Of a stretch of DNA of 64,000 bases, positions 19,270-28,035 are shown one piece after another. The DNA lies in contig NZ_BBWQ01000026.1 of assembly GCF_001463885.1 (NCBI RefSeq), positions 1-64,000 on the forward strand, read 5' to 3'. Source of the stretch: Aureimonas altamirensis (GTDB lineage: Bacteria > Pseudomonadota > Alphaproteobacteria > Rhizobiales > Rhizobiaceae). A program made the translations under genes and the position numbers. Positions within the stretch are counted from its first letter, which is position 1; the number at the start of each line of letters is the position of its first letter. The notes under the pieces are model-generated. The model saw nothing but the letters and a program-made list of their open reading frames with translations. It searched no databases and was not told where the DNA came from.

Positions 19270-22200
19270 ATGTCCCAACTATCGGGTGACATGATGGACA
19301 TGCGCCCGATCAATACCAGACCGCCTGCCCGGCCCGAGCGCTTCGACGCGACCGGTGTCAAAGCGGTTCTCGGACCCACCAACACCGGCAAGACGTGGCT
19401 CGCGATCGAGCGCATGGTCGCCCATTCGTCGGGCGTCATCGGCCTTCCCCTGCGCCTTCTGGCGCGCGAGGTGTATCAACGGGTCGTCGACCGGGTCGGC
19501 GTCGGGGCGGTTTCGCTGATCACCGGCGAAGAAAAGATCAAGCCGCCGAACGCCCGCTACTCCGTCTGCACCGTCGAGGCGATGCCCGTGGATTCGGGGG
19601 CGGCCTTCGTCGCCATCGACGAGGTGCAACTGGCCGGCGACCTGGAGCGCGGCCACGTCTTCACCGACCGGATCCTGCATATGCGCGGCCGCGAGGAAAC
19701 GCTCCTCCTCGGCTCCGCCACCATGCGCGGCGTGCTGGAGCGCTTGATGCCGGGCATTGCGGTGCAGACCCGGCCGCGCCTGTCGCAACTTCTCTATGCC
19801 GGCTCCAAGAAGATCACCCGCCTGCCACGCCGCAGCGCCATCGTCGCCTTTTCGGCGGACGAGGTCTACGCCATCGCAGAGCTGATACGGCGCCAGCGCG
19901 GCGGCGCCGCCGTGGTGCTGGGCGCGCTCAGCCCGCGCACGCGCAATGCGCAGGTAGAGTTGTACCAGAATGGCGATGTCGAGTTTCTGGTGGCCACCGA
20001 TGCCGTCGGCATGGGGCTGAACCTCGACGTGGACCATGTGGCATTCGCCCAGGACTGGAAGTTCGACGGCTTCCAGTACCGCCAGCTTTCGCCGTCCGAA
20101 TACGGCCAGATCGCCGGGCGCGCCGGCCGGCATGTCCGTGACGGAACCTTCGGCGTGACCGGACAGGTCGATCCGCTGCCGCAGGAACTTGTCGAGGCGC
20201 TGGAAGCCCATCGCTTCGAGCCGCTGAAGGTCTTGCAATGGCGCTCGCGGCAGCTCGACTTCGCGTCCTGCGACGCGCTGCGCCAAAGCCTGGACGCGGC
20301 GCCCAGCGCGCCCGACCTGACCCGCAGCCTGCCGTCCGTCGATCAGCGGGCGCTTGGCCTTCTGGCGGCCGATCCCGGCATTGCGCAAATGGCCAGGGGC
20401 GCGCGCGCGGTGGAACTTCTGTGGGAGGCCTGCAAGCTTCCCGACTATCGGCGAATCGCTCCGGCCCAGCATGCGGACATCATCGCGTCCATCTACCGGG
20501 ACCTGATCGGGCGCGGCCATGTCGCCGAAGATTACATGGCGGCGCAGGTTCAGCGGGCCGACTTCACCGAAGGCGATATCGACGCGCTGTCGCAGCGGAT
20601 CGCGGAAATCCGCACCTGGACCTATATTTCGCACCGGCCCGGATGGCTTGCCGATCCGTCACACTGGCAGGAAAAGACGCGCGCGATCGAGGACAGGTTG
20701 TCCGACGCGTTGCACGAGCGGTTGACGAAACGCTTCGTAGACCGCAGGACAAGCGTCTTAATGAGGCGGCTGAGAGAGAACGCATTCATGGAAGCTGAGA
20801 TCGGCGGCGACGGCAAGGTGCTCGTGGAGGGTCACCATGTAGGCGAGCTGCAGGGGTTCAGGTTCACGCCGGACGCCAAATCCGACGGCCCCGATGCGAA
20901 AGCCGTGCGCGCCGCGGCGCAGAAGGCCCTGTCCGGAGAGTACGACAACCGGGCGGAGCGCTTCGCGAACGCACCAAATGGCGATTTCGCCCTCGGTTCG
21001 GATGGCCTTCTGCGATGGCTTGGGGCCCCAGTCGCCGTGCTGAGCGCCGGCGACTCGCCCTTGCGTCCGCGCATCGTGCTTCTGGCCGACGACCAGTTGG
21101 CCGGCGCCCAGCGCGACAAGGTACAGGCCCGGGCCGAGCGTTATGTCACCTATCAGGTCTCGACCGTGCTGAAGCCACTGGTGGACCTGGAGGCCGGCGA
21201 AGGCCTGGAAGGCACGGCCAAGGGCATCGCCTATCGCCTTGCCGAGAATTTCGGGATTCTGCAGAGACGCGAGATCGCCGATGACGTCCGCAGCCTGGAT
21301 CAGGACGCCCGCGCGGCCCTGCGCGCCCTGGGTGTACGCTTCGGGGCCTATCACATCTTCCTGCCCATGCTGGTCAAGCCTGCGCCGGCGCAGCTTATCA
21401 CCCTTCTCTGGGGCATCCGCAACGACGGTCGCGATAGGCCCGGCTTCGGCGAGGTACCGCAGCTTCTGGCCACAGGGCGCACCTCCGCGCCGCTGGATGC
21501 CGGCTTCGACCCCATCTTCTATACATTGTCCGGCTATCGCGTTCTTGGCCGCCGCGCTGTGCGCGTCGACATACTGGAGCGCCTTGCCGATCTGATCCGC
21601 CCGGCTCTGGCTTGGAAGCCCGGCGTCGGCAAGCGCCCGGAGGGTGCATTCGACGGCCGCGAGTTCCAGGTGACGGCGGCGATGATGTCCATTCTGGGCG
21701 CGACGCCCGACGACATGGACGAAATCCTCAAAGGACTCGGCTATCGGGCACGCAGCGTCGAACAGGCCGAGGTAGAGCGCCTGGTCGCCGCGCAGGAGGC
21801 CGCATCCGCGCCGGCCCTGGCCGAACTGCCGTCCGAAGACGCCAAGATCATCGAGGAAGCCGCAATCGCCGCGCCCGCCGAGGCGATATCGCCGCGCGAG
21901 GAAAGCGAGGCGGCCTCGCCGGACGGTTCAGCCGAGACACAGGCCGAAAGCCCATTGATGCAGCCCGCCGCGGCCGTCACCGACGAAGAAGCCGTCGAGA
22001 CGGTGCCGGAAGACGCGCCTGTTCCCGTCGATGCCATCCTGTCCGACAATACGCCGGCAGATACGGTGGACATCATAGCCGGCGAGGCTGTGGCGGATGA
22101 TGAGGCCGTGGCCGCAACCGATGATGCGGCGGACGCGTCGGTGGACGCCGCTGCGGAAGAGCCGAAACTTGTCCAGCTCTGGAAGCCGCATCGCGGCGAG

Positions 22201-22521
22201 GGCCGCGGCGGACGGCGCGACGATGCGCGCGCCAATCGCGGCGGCCAGCAGCAGCGACGCCGCCCGGGGGGAACCCAGGGTGCCCAGGCCGGTGCACCCG
22301 GCGAAACAAGGCGCAACGACCGCGAGGGCCAGGAGGGTGCGCAGCAGCGCAAGCCCTGGCAGAAGCCCAAGCGCGCGGAAGGGCGTGGCAAGCCGAGGCC
22401 GGACCAGGATGAGCGCAAGCCCGCCATGCGGGAAGACAGGCGTCCCGAGCGGCAGAAGCCGCTGGACCCCGACTCCCCGTTCGCCAAGCTGGCCGCGCTG
22501 AAGGATATGCTCAAGAAGTAA
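19270..22521 (+). CDS. SUV3-like DExH-box helicase with long charged C-terminal tail
   Basis: About 1083 residues. Helicase core: motif I GPTNTGKTWLAIERM, motif II AIDEVQLAGD, motif III LLGSATM, motif V DAVGMGLNLDV and motif VI QIAGRAGRHVRDGTFG. This places it with mitochondrial SUV3-like RNA helicases kept in Alphaproteobacteria. A SUV3 C-terminal domain follows (about 300-420). The last 270 residues are acidic and then basic and disordered (GRGGRRDDARANRGGQQQRR and similar), likely nucleic-acid contact. The start is uncertain: ATG 19270 opens the frame after the previous gene, while ATG 19291 or 19294 sits behind GGGTG. An S4-domain RNA-binding gene follows after 10 bases, supporting an RNA-metabolism operon. 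Confidence 0.93.
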   Translation: MSQLSGDMMDMRPINTRPPARPERFDATGVKAVLGPTNTGKTWLAIERMVAHSSGVIGLPLRLLAREVYQRVVDRVGVGAVSLITGEEKIKPPNARYSVCTVEAMPVDSGAAFVAIDEVQLAGDLERGHVFTDRILHMRGREETLLLGSATMRGVLERLMPGIAVQTRPRLSQLLYAGSKKITRLPRRSAIVAFSADEVYAIAELIRRQRGGAAVVLGALSPRTRNAQVELYQNGDVEFLVATDAVGMGLNLDVDHVAFAQDWKFDGFQYRQLSPSEYGQIAGRAGRHVRDGTFGVTGQVDPLPQELVEALEAHRFEPLKVLQWRSRQLDFASCDALRQSLDAAPSAPDLTRSLPSVDQRALGLLAADPGIAQMARGARAVELLWEACKLPDYRRIAPAQHADIIASIYRDLIGRGHVAEDYMAAQVQRADFTEGDIDALSQRIAEIRTWTYISHRPGWLADPSHWQEKTRAIEDRLSDALHERLTKRFVDRRTSVLMRRLRENAFMEAEIGGDGKVLVEGHHVGELQGFRFTPDAKSDGPDAKAVRAAAQKALSGEYDNRAERFANAPNGDFALGSDGLLRWLGAPVAVLSAGDSPLRPRIVLLADDQLAGAQRDKVQARAERYVTYQVSTVLKPLVDLEAGEGLEGTAKGIAYRLAENFGILQRREIADDVRSLDQDARAALRALGVRFGAYHIFLPMLVKPAPAQLITLLWGIRNDGRDRPGFGEVPQLLATGRTSAPLDAGFDPIFYTLSGYRVLGRRAVRVDILERLADLIRPALAWKPGVGKRPEGAFDGREFQVTAAMMSILGATPDDMDEILKGLGYRARSVEQAEVERLVAAQEAASAPALAELPSEDAKIIEEAAIAAPAEAISPREESEAASPDGSAETQAESPLMQPAAAVTDEEAVETVPEDAPVPVDAILSDNTPADTVDIIAGEAVADDEAVAATDDAADASVDAAAEEPKLVQLWKPHRGEGRGGRRDDARANRGGQQQRRRPGGTQGAQAGAPGETRRNDREGQEGAQQRKPWQKPKRAEGRGKPRPDQDERKPAMREDRRPERQKPLDPDSPFAKLAALKDMLKK

Positions 22522-22531
22522 GGGCCGGGGA

Positions 22532-22846
22532 ATGGCGGCAGGGGAGCAGCGTATCGACAAGTGGCTGTTCTTCGCGCGCGTCGTCAAATCGCGCAGCCTT
22601 GCGCAGAAGCTGGCCATCTCGGGTGCTGTCCGCGTCAACCGCGACAAGGTGGACCATGCCGCACGGCTCGTGCGGCCGGGCGATGTCCTGACCATACGCC
22701 TGGACAGATCCGTTCGTGTGTTGCGTGTGCTGACGTCCGGAGACAGGCGCGGCCCGGCCAGCGAGGCGGCCGCCCTCTTCGAGGAGCTGACATCCCCGGC
22801 CCCACCCGCCGACACGGATGAGCAAGGGAAATCTTTATCGCGATAA
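22532..22846 (+). CDS. S4-domain RNA-binding protein (Hsp15-like)
   Basis: A 104-residue protein whose first 60 residues form an S4 RNA-binding domain, starting QRIDKWLFFARVVKSRSLAQ and including GAVRVNRDKVDHAARLV. This is the Hsp15/HslR family, which in E. coli rescues stalled 50S subunits carrying a nascent chain. The C-terminal 25 residues are Ala/Pro-rich and poorly conserved. It is 10 bases downstream of the helicase gene and probably translated from the same message. Confidence 0.92.
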   Translation: MAAGEQRIDKWLFFARVVKSRSLAQKLAISGAVRVNRDKVDHAARLVRPGDVLTIRLDRSVRVLRVLTSGDRRGPASEAAALFEELTSPAPPADTDEQGKSLSR

Positions 22847-23007
22847 GGGCTTATGGCGACAAGCTTTGCTCTTGCAACGCAACCGGCAAGGGGCTACCTC
22901 CGCCCGGCGTGGCGACCTTGTCCCAATGTCGGGTCGCCGCAGCCAGCCTCATTAACCAACCGGCGTGATCCTGACCGTTCCGCCGGTGCGTCCGGGAACA
23001 GGGTGAC

Positions 23008-23346
23008 ATGACCTACGTGGTGACTGACAACTGCATTCGTTGCAAGTACACCGACTGCGTGGAGGTTTGCCCCGTCGACTGCTTCTACGAAGGCGAGAAC
23101 ATGCTCGTCATCCATCCGGACGAATGTATCGATTGCGGCGTCTGCGAGCCGGAGTGCCCGGCCGAGGCGATCAAGCCGGATACAGAGCCGGGCCTCGACA
23201 AGTGGCTGCAGCTCAATGCCGACTTTGCCGAGAAATGGCCCAACATCACGATCAAGCGAGACGCTCCGTCCGATGCCAAGGATATGGATGGCGTGGAAGG
23301 CAAGCTCGAGAAGTTCTTCTCCACGGAGCCCGGCGCCGGCGACTGA
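23008..23346 (+). CDS. fdxA: 7Fe ferredoxin (3Fe-4S/4Fe-4S) FdxA
   Basis: A 112-residue ferredoxin. The N-terminal cluster ligands lie in [18 protein letters not shown] and the second set in [16 protein letters not shown]. The spacing CxxCxxxxCxxxCP followed by CxxCxxCxxxCP is the [3Fe-4S][4Fe-4S] arrangement of FdxA. The C-terminal 50 residues ([19 protein letters not shown] region) are typical of the alphaproteobacterial type. It transfers electrons in the cytosol; the partner is unknown. It is 161 bases after the S4 gene and is followed by a 475-bp gap before carD. Confidence 0.95.
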   Translation: MTYVVTDNCIRCKYTDCVEVCPVDCFYEGENMLVIHPDECIDCGVCEPECPAEAIKPDTEPGLDKWLQLNADFAEKWPNITIKRDAPSDAKDMDGVEGKLEKFFSTEPGAGD

Positions 23347-23821
23347 CAAGCTTTACGCAGGGTTAGGCCGCTAACAATCCTGGCTGAGGGTCGCTCAGCC
23401 GGCCTTCGGCTGACGCACTGCGGCAAATTTCAGGGCACCACTGCCCACTCGAAGTTGAATCGAGAACAAAGGCGTCGATATGCGATATCGGGCCGCATGC
23501 TGCGGCGCGCATACGATCCCTGCAATTTCCTTGAGTTTTATGCGGAATTAGGGTATTATTTTCGCAACAGTCGAATGCTGGCTTGCTTCAACTTGCATCA
23601 CCCGGCTTCGTGGCACTTCCGAAAGGCGTTTCTTCGTCACCGTTGGTTGCACTCATCCGGCTTTGGCCGGACAGGCAATCTTGGCCCCGCGAAACCCTGA
23701 CGGCAGTGCAGACTGTCGTGCCATCATGAGGTGGCCCGCGCTCTAATCCGGCGACCCTGCGTGTCGTCCCCGTGCATAGCGGCACTCGAGGCCGCGCACA
23801 ACAGGGAGTTTTATCAGGCGT
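23347..23821 (+). other. Intergenic region between fdxA and carD with long leader
   Basis: 475 bases. After the fdxA stop, GGCTGA (23382-23387) pairs with TCAGCC (23395-23400) in a hairpin without a T-run, and an overlapping alternative CAGCCG/CGGCTG pairing exists. The rightward promoter at 23531-23559 lies in the middle. The 260 bases between it and carD have several short hairpins and no convincing ORF; an 81-codon frame across 23455-23700 was rejected. Confidence 0.55.
23531..23559 (+). promoter_or_regulatory. Sigma-70-type promoter upstream of carD
   Basis: TTGAGT at 23531-23536 and TATTAT at 23554-23559 are separated by exactly 17 bases. It is the best vegetative-type promoter seen in this part of the window. 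It would give a 5' leader of about 255 bases before the carD ATG at 23822. Confidence 0.65.
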
Positions 23822-24397
23822 ATGAGCATTCAGAAGAAGACCTCCCAGCGTCAAGGTTTCAAGACTGGTGAAAGCATCGTCTACCCCGCCCACGGCGTCG
23901 GTCAGATCGTAGCCATCGAAGAGCAGACGGTTGCGGGGATGAAGCTCGAACTCTTCGTCATCGACTTCGAAAAAGACAAGATGCGGCTGAAGGTGCCGGT
24001 TGCCAAGGCGGAGTCCGTCGGCATGCGCAAGCTGTCCGAGACGGATTTCGTGGACAGGGCGCTGAAGGTCGTGCAGGGCCGCGCACGCGTCAAGCGTACG
24101 ATGTGGAGCCGCCGCGCCCAGGAATACGACGCAAAGATCAATTCCGGCGATTTGATTTCCATCGCCGAGGTGGTCCGCGACCTGTACCGCGCCGACAGCC
24201 AGCCGGAGCAGTCCTACTCCGAGCGTCAGCTTTATGAGGCGGCCCTTGGGCGCATGGCGCGCGAGCTCGCGGCCGTCAACGAAGTGTCCGAGACGGAAGC
24301 CGTGCGCCTGATCGAGATCAACCTCAACAAGCGCCCGGCCCGCGCCAAGGTTGCCGAAAACGACGAGGACGAGATCGAGGCCGACGAGGCCGCCTGA
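23822..24397 (+). CDS. carD: CarD family transcriptional regulator (RNA polymerase-binding)
   Basis: A 191-residue CarD/CdnL protein. The N-terminal RNA-polymerase-interacting domain (about 10-65) reads FKTGESIVYPAHGVGQIVAI, a Tudor-like fold. The C-terminal helical DNA-binding domain (about 80-165) contains VKRTMWSRRAQEYDAKINSG and SERQLYEAALGRMARELAAV. The acidic tail ends DEDEIEADEAA. CarD binds the polymerase beta subunit and stabilises open complexes, chiefly at rRNA and growth genes. It has its own strong promoter and terminator. rpoH2 follows as a separate unit. Confidence 0.95.
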   Translation: MSIQKKTSQRQGFKTGESIVYPAHGVGQIVAIEEQTVAGMKLELFVIDFEKDKMRLKVPVAKAESVGMRKLSETDFVDRALKVVQGRARVKRTMWSRRAQEYDAKINSGDLISIAEVVRDLYRADSQPEQSYSERQLYEAALGRMARELAAVNEVSETEAVRLIEINLNKRPARAKVAENDEDEIEADEAA

Positions 24398-24422
24398 TCC
24401 ACAGTCTGACGGCCCTCTTAAG

Positions 24423-24449
24423 AAAGCCGGCCTCTGCGCCGGCTTTTTC
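24423..24449 (+). terminator. Rho-independent terminator of carD
   Basis: AAAGCCGGC pairs with GCCGGCTTT around a CTCTGC loop, with the T-run overlapping the stem end (24444-24449). It starts 26 bases after the carD stop. Confidence 0.9.
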
Positions 24450-24573
24450 TTTGCGCGGGCTTTCCCGCACGCCCCTTGTCAATGCCGAAATACCGCCTGC
24501 GACCATTATGACCACCCTTGTCCCTTGCCGCGGCGGCCGGGCGATCTATCTCGCAGAAATATTCCACCTTCCG

Positions 24574-24598
24574 GGAACCAACGGTTGCGTGCGGGGTT
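24574..24598 (+). promoter_or_regulatory. EcfG (RpoE2-type) promoter for rpoH2
   Basis: GGAAC at 24574-24578 and GGTT at 24595-24598 are separated by 16 bases, so GGAAC-N18-TT is matched exactly. This is the form of RpoE2/EcfG promoters in Sinorhizobium. It ends 79 bases upstream of the rpoH2 ATG. In Sinorhizobium meliloti rpoH2 is known to depend on RpoE2, which agrees with this site. Confidence 0.7.
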
Positions 24599-24677
24599 AT
24601 CCTCGTGCGTGAGACGATGGGGGTGGGTACGAGCCTCGCGTGACACGTACTGTCAGATTTCAGCGAAAGGCTCCGAG

Positions 24678-25544
24678 ATGAAATCCCAGTCCGCAGGCCG
24701 CGTAATGATCCGGGCAGCGATGGCCGCGCCCTATCTCCAAAGAGACGAGGAATACCAGCTCGCAGTTCGTTGGAAGGACCTGAAAGACCAGGATGCGCTT
24801 CATCGCATGACGGCCGCCCATATGCGGCTGGTGATCTCGATGGCATCGAAGTTCCGCCATTTCGGCCTTTCGATGAACGATCTCATCCAGGAAGGACATG
24901 TCGGCCTGCTGGAAGCGGCAGCCCGCTTCGAGCCGGAGCGTGAAGTTCGCTTCTCTACCTACGCGACCTGGTGGATCAGGGCGTCCATACAGGATTACAT
25001 CCTGCGCAACTGGTCGATCGTCCGTGGCGGCACGTCCTCTGCACAGAAGGCGCTTTTCTTTAATCTTCGTCGTCTGCGTGCCCGTCTGAGCCAGGGGTCG
25101 GAGAGCCTGGCCTCGAGCGAAATGTACAGGGAAATCGCGCAGGCGCTGAACGTGTCGGTGGGTGACGTCGCGCTGATGGACAGCCGTCTTTCCGGACCGG
25201 ATTCGTCTCTGAATGCACCGTTGATGGAAGACGAGTCGGGCAGTGCCGACAGGCAGGATTTCCTGGTATCGGACGCCCCGCTTCCCGACGAGATGGTATC
25301 CAGCTCCATCGACGACGAGCGCCGCGTTATCTGGCTGACGGACGCGCTGGATGTGTTGTCGGACCGCGAACTGCGCATCATCCGGGAACGCCGGCTGCAG
25401 GACGATGGAGCAACGCTCGAGGCGCTCGGAAGCGAGCTCGGCATCTCCAAGGAGCGTGTCCGCCAGATCGAGACGCGCGCACTGGAAAAGCTCCGCGCTG
25501 CCCTTCTGGCGCGCAACCCCGATCAGGCGGCCTATGTAAGCTGA
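24678..25544 (+). CDS. rpoH2: RNA polymerase sigma factor, RpoH family (second copy type, RpoH2)
   Basis: A 288-residue sigma-32-type factor. Region 2 contains NDLIQEGHVGLLEAAARFEP and STYATWWIRASIQDYILRNW. The RpoH box reads QKALFFNLRRLR, which separates RpoH from RpoD/RpoS. Region 4 helix-turn-helix is in LEALGSELGISKERVRQIE. Rhizobial genomes carry rpoH1 (heat shock) and rpoH2 (oxidative and general stress). Position after an EcfG-type promoter and divergence from the canonical sequence suggest this is rpoH2; sequence comparison is needed to be certain. The frame is open far upstream (24351), but ATG 24678 gives normal length. It is monocistronic with a terminator. Confidence 0.93.
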   Translation: MKSQSAGRVMIRAAMAAPYLQRDEEYQLAVRWKDLKDQDALHRMTAAHMRLVISMASKFRHFGLSMNDLIQEGHVGLLEAAARFEPEREVRFSTYATWWIRASIQDYILRNWSIVRGGTSSAQKALFFNLRRLRARLSQGSESLASSEMYREIAQALNVSVGDVALMDSRLSGPDSSLNAPLMEDESGSADRQDFLVSDAPLPDEMVSSSIDDERRVIWLTDALDVLSDRELRIIRERRLQDDGATLEALGSELGISKERVRQIETRALEKLRAALLARNPDQAAYVS

Positions 25545-25570
25545 GGCTTGAAGGCGGCTTATATCCGAAA

Positions 25571-25599
25571 GGGCGGTGTCCAGCGACGCCGCCCTTTTT
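25571..25599 (+). terminator. Rho-independent terminator of rpoH2
   Basis: GGGCGGTGTC pairs with GACGCCGCCC (one G-T wobble) around a CAGC loop, followed by five T. It lies between the convergent rpoH2 and M48 protease genes. Confidence 0.9.
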
Positions 25600-25605
25600 C
25601 ATGCG

Positions 25606-27153
25606 CTATTCGGAGATGATCTTGTAGCGTGAGCCGGTCCGCACGCCGCCGGCGTCACTCAGGCCGTTCAACAGCCGGAACAACTCCACCTTGCGGTCCA
25701 CACCCTGCATGCGCGCGGCGATCGAGGCTTCGGTATCGCCGATGCCGGCCGTGACGACGCGGATGCGCAGCGGCTTTAGGCCCTGGCGCTCTTCTGCCGT
25801 CATCGTACGGAAGCTCTGCGAGATTTCCCGTGCGATCGGCTCCAGCCGGCTCGACGATGCCGCCGGCATGGCGGTCAGGAAGCGGTAGACCTGTCCGCCG
25901 ACACGGATCACGGTGATGTCGAAGGCATAGGCGCCGCCCTGCGCCTTGGCGTTGACCGCCTCAAGTCCGTGCACGCGCATCGGCTGGACGGATGCCTGGT
26001 CGAGGCCGCCGATCCACCCGCTGCGCACATAGTCTTCAAGCGGCGTGCGCTCGGACACCGCGACGCCATCGAAGCGGATCGCGGTGTCTCCCGGTCCGGT
26101 CGCCAGCACCGCCTCGGCCGTATTGTCGATCACGAAGTCACGCGGCACGCTGAATGATATGCCGAGGCCGGGGTGGAAGAAATTGCGCTCGCGGACATAG
26201 CCTTCCGCAGCCGTATCGCCGAACAGCATGCCGTCGATGCCGGTCAGATAGCGGTCCCTGTCGGTAACGCCCGTTCCCGGTCCGCCGAACTCTGCAGCAT
26301 GCCGGCGCGCGAAATCTATGCGCTGCGCCGATGCCGGATGGGATGCGAGGAAGTCCAGTTCCGGGTTGGTGGCCTGGAAGGCGTTGCGGAAACGGCTGAA
26401 GGATTCCATCGCCTCCAGGAAGCGGGCGGCTGCATAAGGATCGTAGCCGGCCCGGCCGACGTGGCGGATGCCGAGGGCATCGGCCTCGAGCTCCTGGTTG
26501 CGCGAGAAGCTGGCAAGGCTAAGCTGGCCCTTCGCCAGCGCCGCCTGCCCGGCCTGCGGGCTGGACAGAACCTCGCTCACCACGCGACCGGCCAGTTCCG
26601 CCGCCTGCTCGCGCTCCTGGCGCTTGATGCCGTGATTGGCAGAGACGTGCCCCATCTCGTGCGCCAGCACGGCGGCAACCTCTGCCGAGTCGTTGGCCAG
26701 CGCCAGAAGGCCGCGCGTGACGTAGAGATAACCGCCGGGCAGCGCGAAAGCGTTGATGTTGGGCGAATTCAACACCGTAATCGAATAGGCCCTGGTCGGA
26801 TCGTCGGAATAGGCGGCCAGCCGTCCGACGACGGCGGCAAGCGCGCGCTCCAGTTTCGGGTCCGAATACGCACCGCCATAGGCGGCCAGGATTCGCGGAT
26901 GCTGCGAGCGTCCGATCGAGGATTGCGGATCGCTGGATTGCGCGCTCTCGAAGCTGATCGGCTGACGCTGCTGGGCCGGCAGGAAACCTGTCTGGTTCGA
27001 CGCGCCGGAAGCCATGTCTTCCATGCTGGCGCCAAGCGACGTGCAGGCCGACAAGGCCAGCCCCGCCGAAAGACAGGCGAGTACGCGCCAGCCCGCGCGC
27101 CTGTCGCGCAGGCCGGCAGGATCGCCCCGTCTAACCGACATGGTGGCCGTCAT
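25606..27153 (-). CDS. M48 family metalloprotease, lipoprotein (BepA/LoiP-like)
   Basis: A 515-residue protein. A lipoprotein signal peptide ends SAGLALSAC, so it should be anchored in the outer or inner membrane facing the periplasm. The zinc site is VLAHEMGHVSANHG (HExxH), and the third ligand Glu lies in the downstream ELEADALG. A TPR-free C-terminal part follows; the last 60 residues resemble a LysM-like module (GDTEASIAARMQG and VRTGSRYKIISE). Relatives degrade misfolded outer-membrane proteins. ATG 27153 has AGGG 5 bases upstream; the longer frame to 27306 lacks signal-peptide character. It is convergent with rpoH2. Confidence 0.93.
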   Translation of the reverse strand: MTATMSVRRGDPAGLRDRRAGWRVLACLSAGLALSACTSLGASMEDMASGASNQTGFLPAQQRQPISFESAQSSDPQSSIGRSQHPRILAAYGGAYSDPKLERALAAVVGRLAAYSDDPTRAYSITVLNSPNINAFALPGGYLYVTRGLLALANDSAEVAAVLAHEMGHVSANHGIKRQEREQAAELAGRVVSEVLSSPQAGQAALAKGQLSLASFSRNQELEADALGIRHVGRAGYDPYAAARFLEAMESFSRFRNAFQATNPELDFLASHPASAQRIDFARRHAAEFGGPGTGVTDRDRYLTGIDGMLFGDTAAEGYVRERNFFHPGLGISFSVPRDFVIDNTAEAVLATGPGDTAIRFDGVAVSERTPLEDYVRSGWIGGLDQASVQPMRVHGLEAVNAKAQGGAYAFDITVIRVGGQVYRFLTAMPAASSSRLEPIAREISQSFRTMTAEERQGLKPLRIRVVTAGIGDTEASIAARMQGVDRKVELFRLLNGLSDAGGVRTGSRYKIISE

Positions 27154-27321
27154 GATTCCCCTAACCCCTCGTCGCGGCACTGCATTGCGCTGTATTGGTA
27201 GCGTGCCCGGCAGCACCCGCGAAAGCACCGAGGCGCAACAGGTGCGCGAATAACCGTCGATAGCCGATTGCCCGCCAAATCCGACCGAAATATGGGGGCC
27301 CACCAACGGCGGTGCCAGCCT

Positions 27322-28035
27322 TTACCCGGTAAGATATGCTGCCAGCGCGGGGTTGGGCGGAGGACCAAGCATCTCGGACGTCGTACCGATGGCGGCGATG
27401 CGCCCGTTTTCCACATAGGCGATGCGGTCGGCATAGCCGATTGCGTCGTCCGGCTGGTGCGTCACCATAAGGATCGTCAGTCCGGCCTCGCGCCGAAGGC
27501 GCGCCATCAGCGCCAGGATATCCTGCCGCATTGCCGGCCCGAGGGCCGCGAGCGGCTCGTCCAGAAGAAGCAGCGGCCGTTTACGCACCATCGCACGCGC
27601 CAGAGCAACGCGCTGCCGCTCCCCGCCCGACATGGCAGCCGGTAGCCGCTTGCCGAAACCGGCCAGACCGACCGCGTCGAGCGCGGCCAGCGCCGACTGC
27701 TTCTCGGCCGGGCTCGCACGCAACGCTGTCGTCAGCCCCAGCAGCACGTTGGCCTCGGCCGTCAGGTTGGGAAACAGGTTGTTTTCCTGGAAGACGAAAC
27801 TCACCGGCCTGTCGGACGGAGCCGCGGTCGTCATGTCGCTGCCATTGAACAGCACCCGGCCCCGGTCCGGTTGCAGAAACCCGGCCACGATATCCAGGAG
27901 CGTCGATTTGCCGGCGCCGCTGGGGCCGATGATTGCCAGCCATTCTCCGGCGGCCACGTGCAGATCGAACCGCAGCGTCAGGCCCTCATGGGCAAAGGCT
28001 ACGTCGTCTAGGACAAGGGCGTTTTGCGCTGTCAT
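27322..28035 (-). CDS. thiQ: Thiamine ABC transporter, ATP-binding protein ThiQ
   Basis: A 237-residue ABC ATPase with Walker A GPSGAGKST, Q-loop FVFQENNLFPNL, signature MSGGERQRVALARAM, Walker B LLLLDEPLAALG and switch His in VTHQPDDA. The short form without a C-terminal regulatory domain, and its place last in thiB-thiP-thiQ, identify it as ThiQ. It powers thiamine, TMP and TPP import. Its ATG overlaps the thiP stop by 4 bases. Control is through the TPP riboswitch at the head of the operon. Confidence 0.95.
   Translation of the reverse strand: MTAQNALVLDDVAFAHEGLTLRFDLHVAAGEWLAIIGPSGAGKSTLLDIVAGFLQPDRGRVLFNGSDMTTAAPSDRPVSFVFQENNLFPNLTAEANVLLGLTTALRASPAEKQSALAALDAVGLAGFGKRLPAAMSGGERQRVALARAMVRKRPLLLLDEPLAALGPAMRQDILALMARLRREAGLTILMVTHQPDDAIGYADRIAYVENGRIAAIGTTSEMLGPPPNPALAAYLTG

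Noticed and set aside
23455-23700. 81-codon frame between fdxA and carD
   Set aside because: The carD promoter lies inside it, there is no ribosome-binding site, and the product is His/Arg/Trp-rich without recognisable features.
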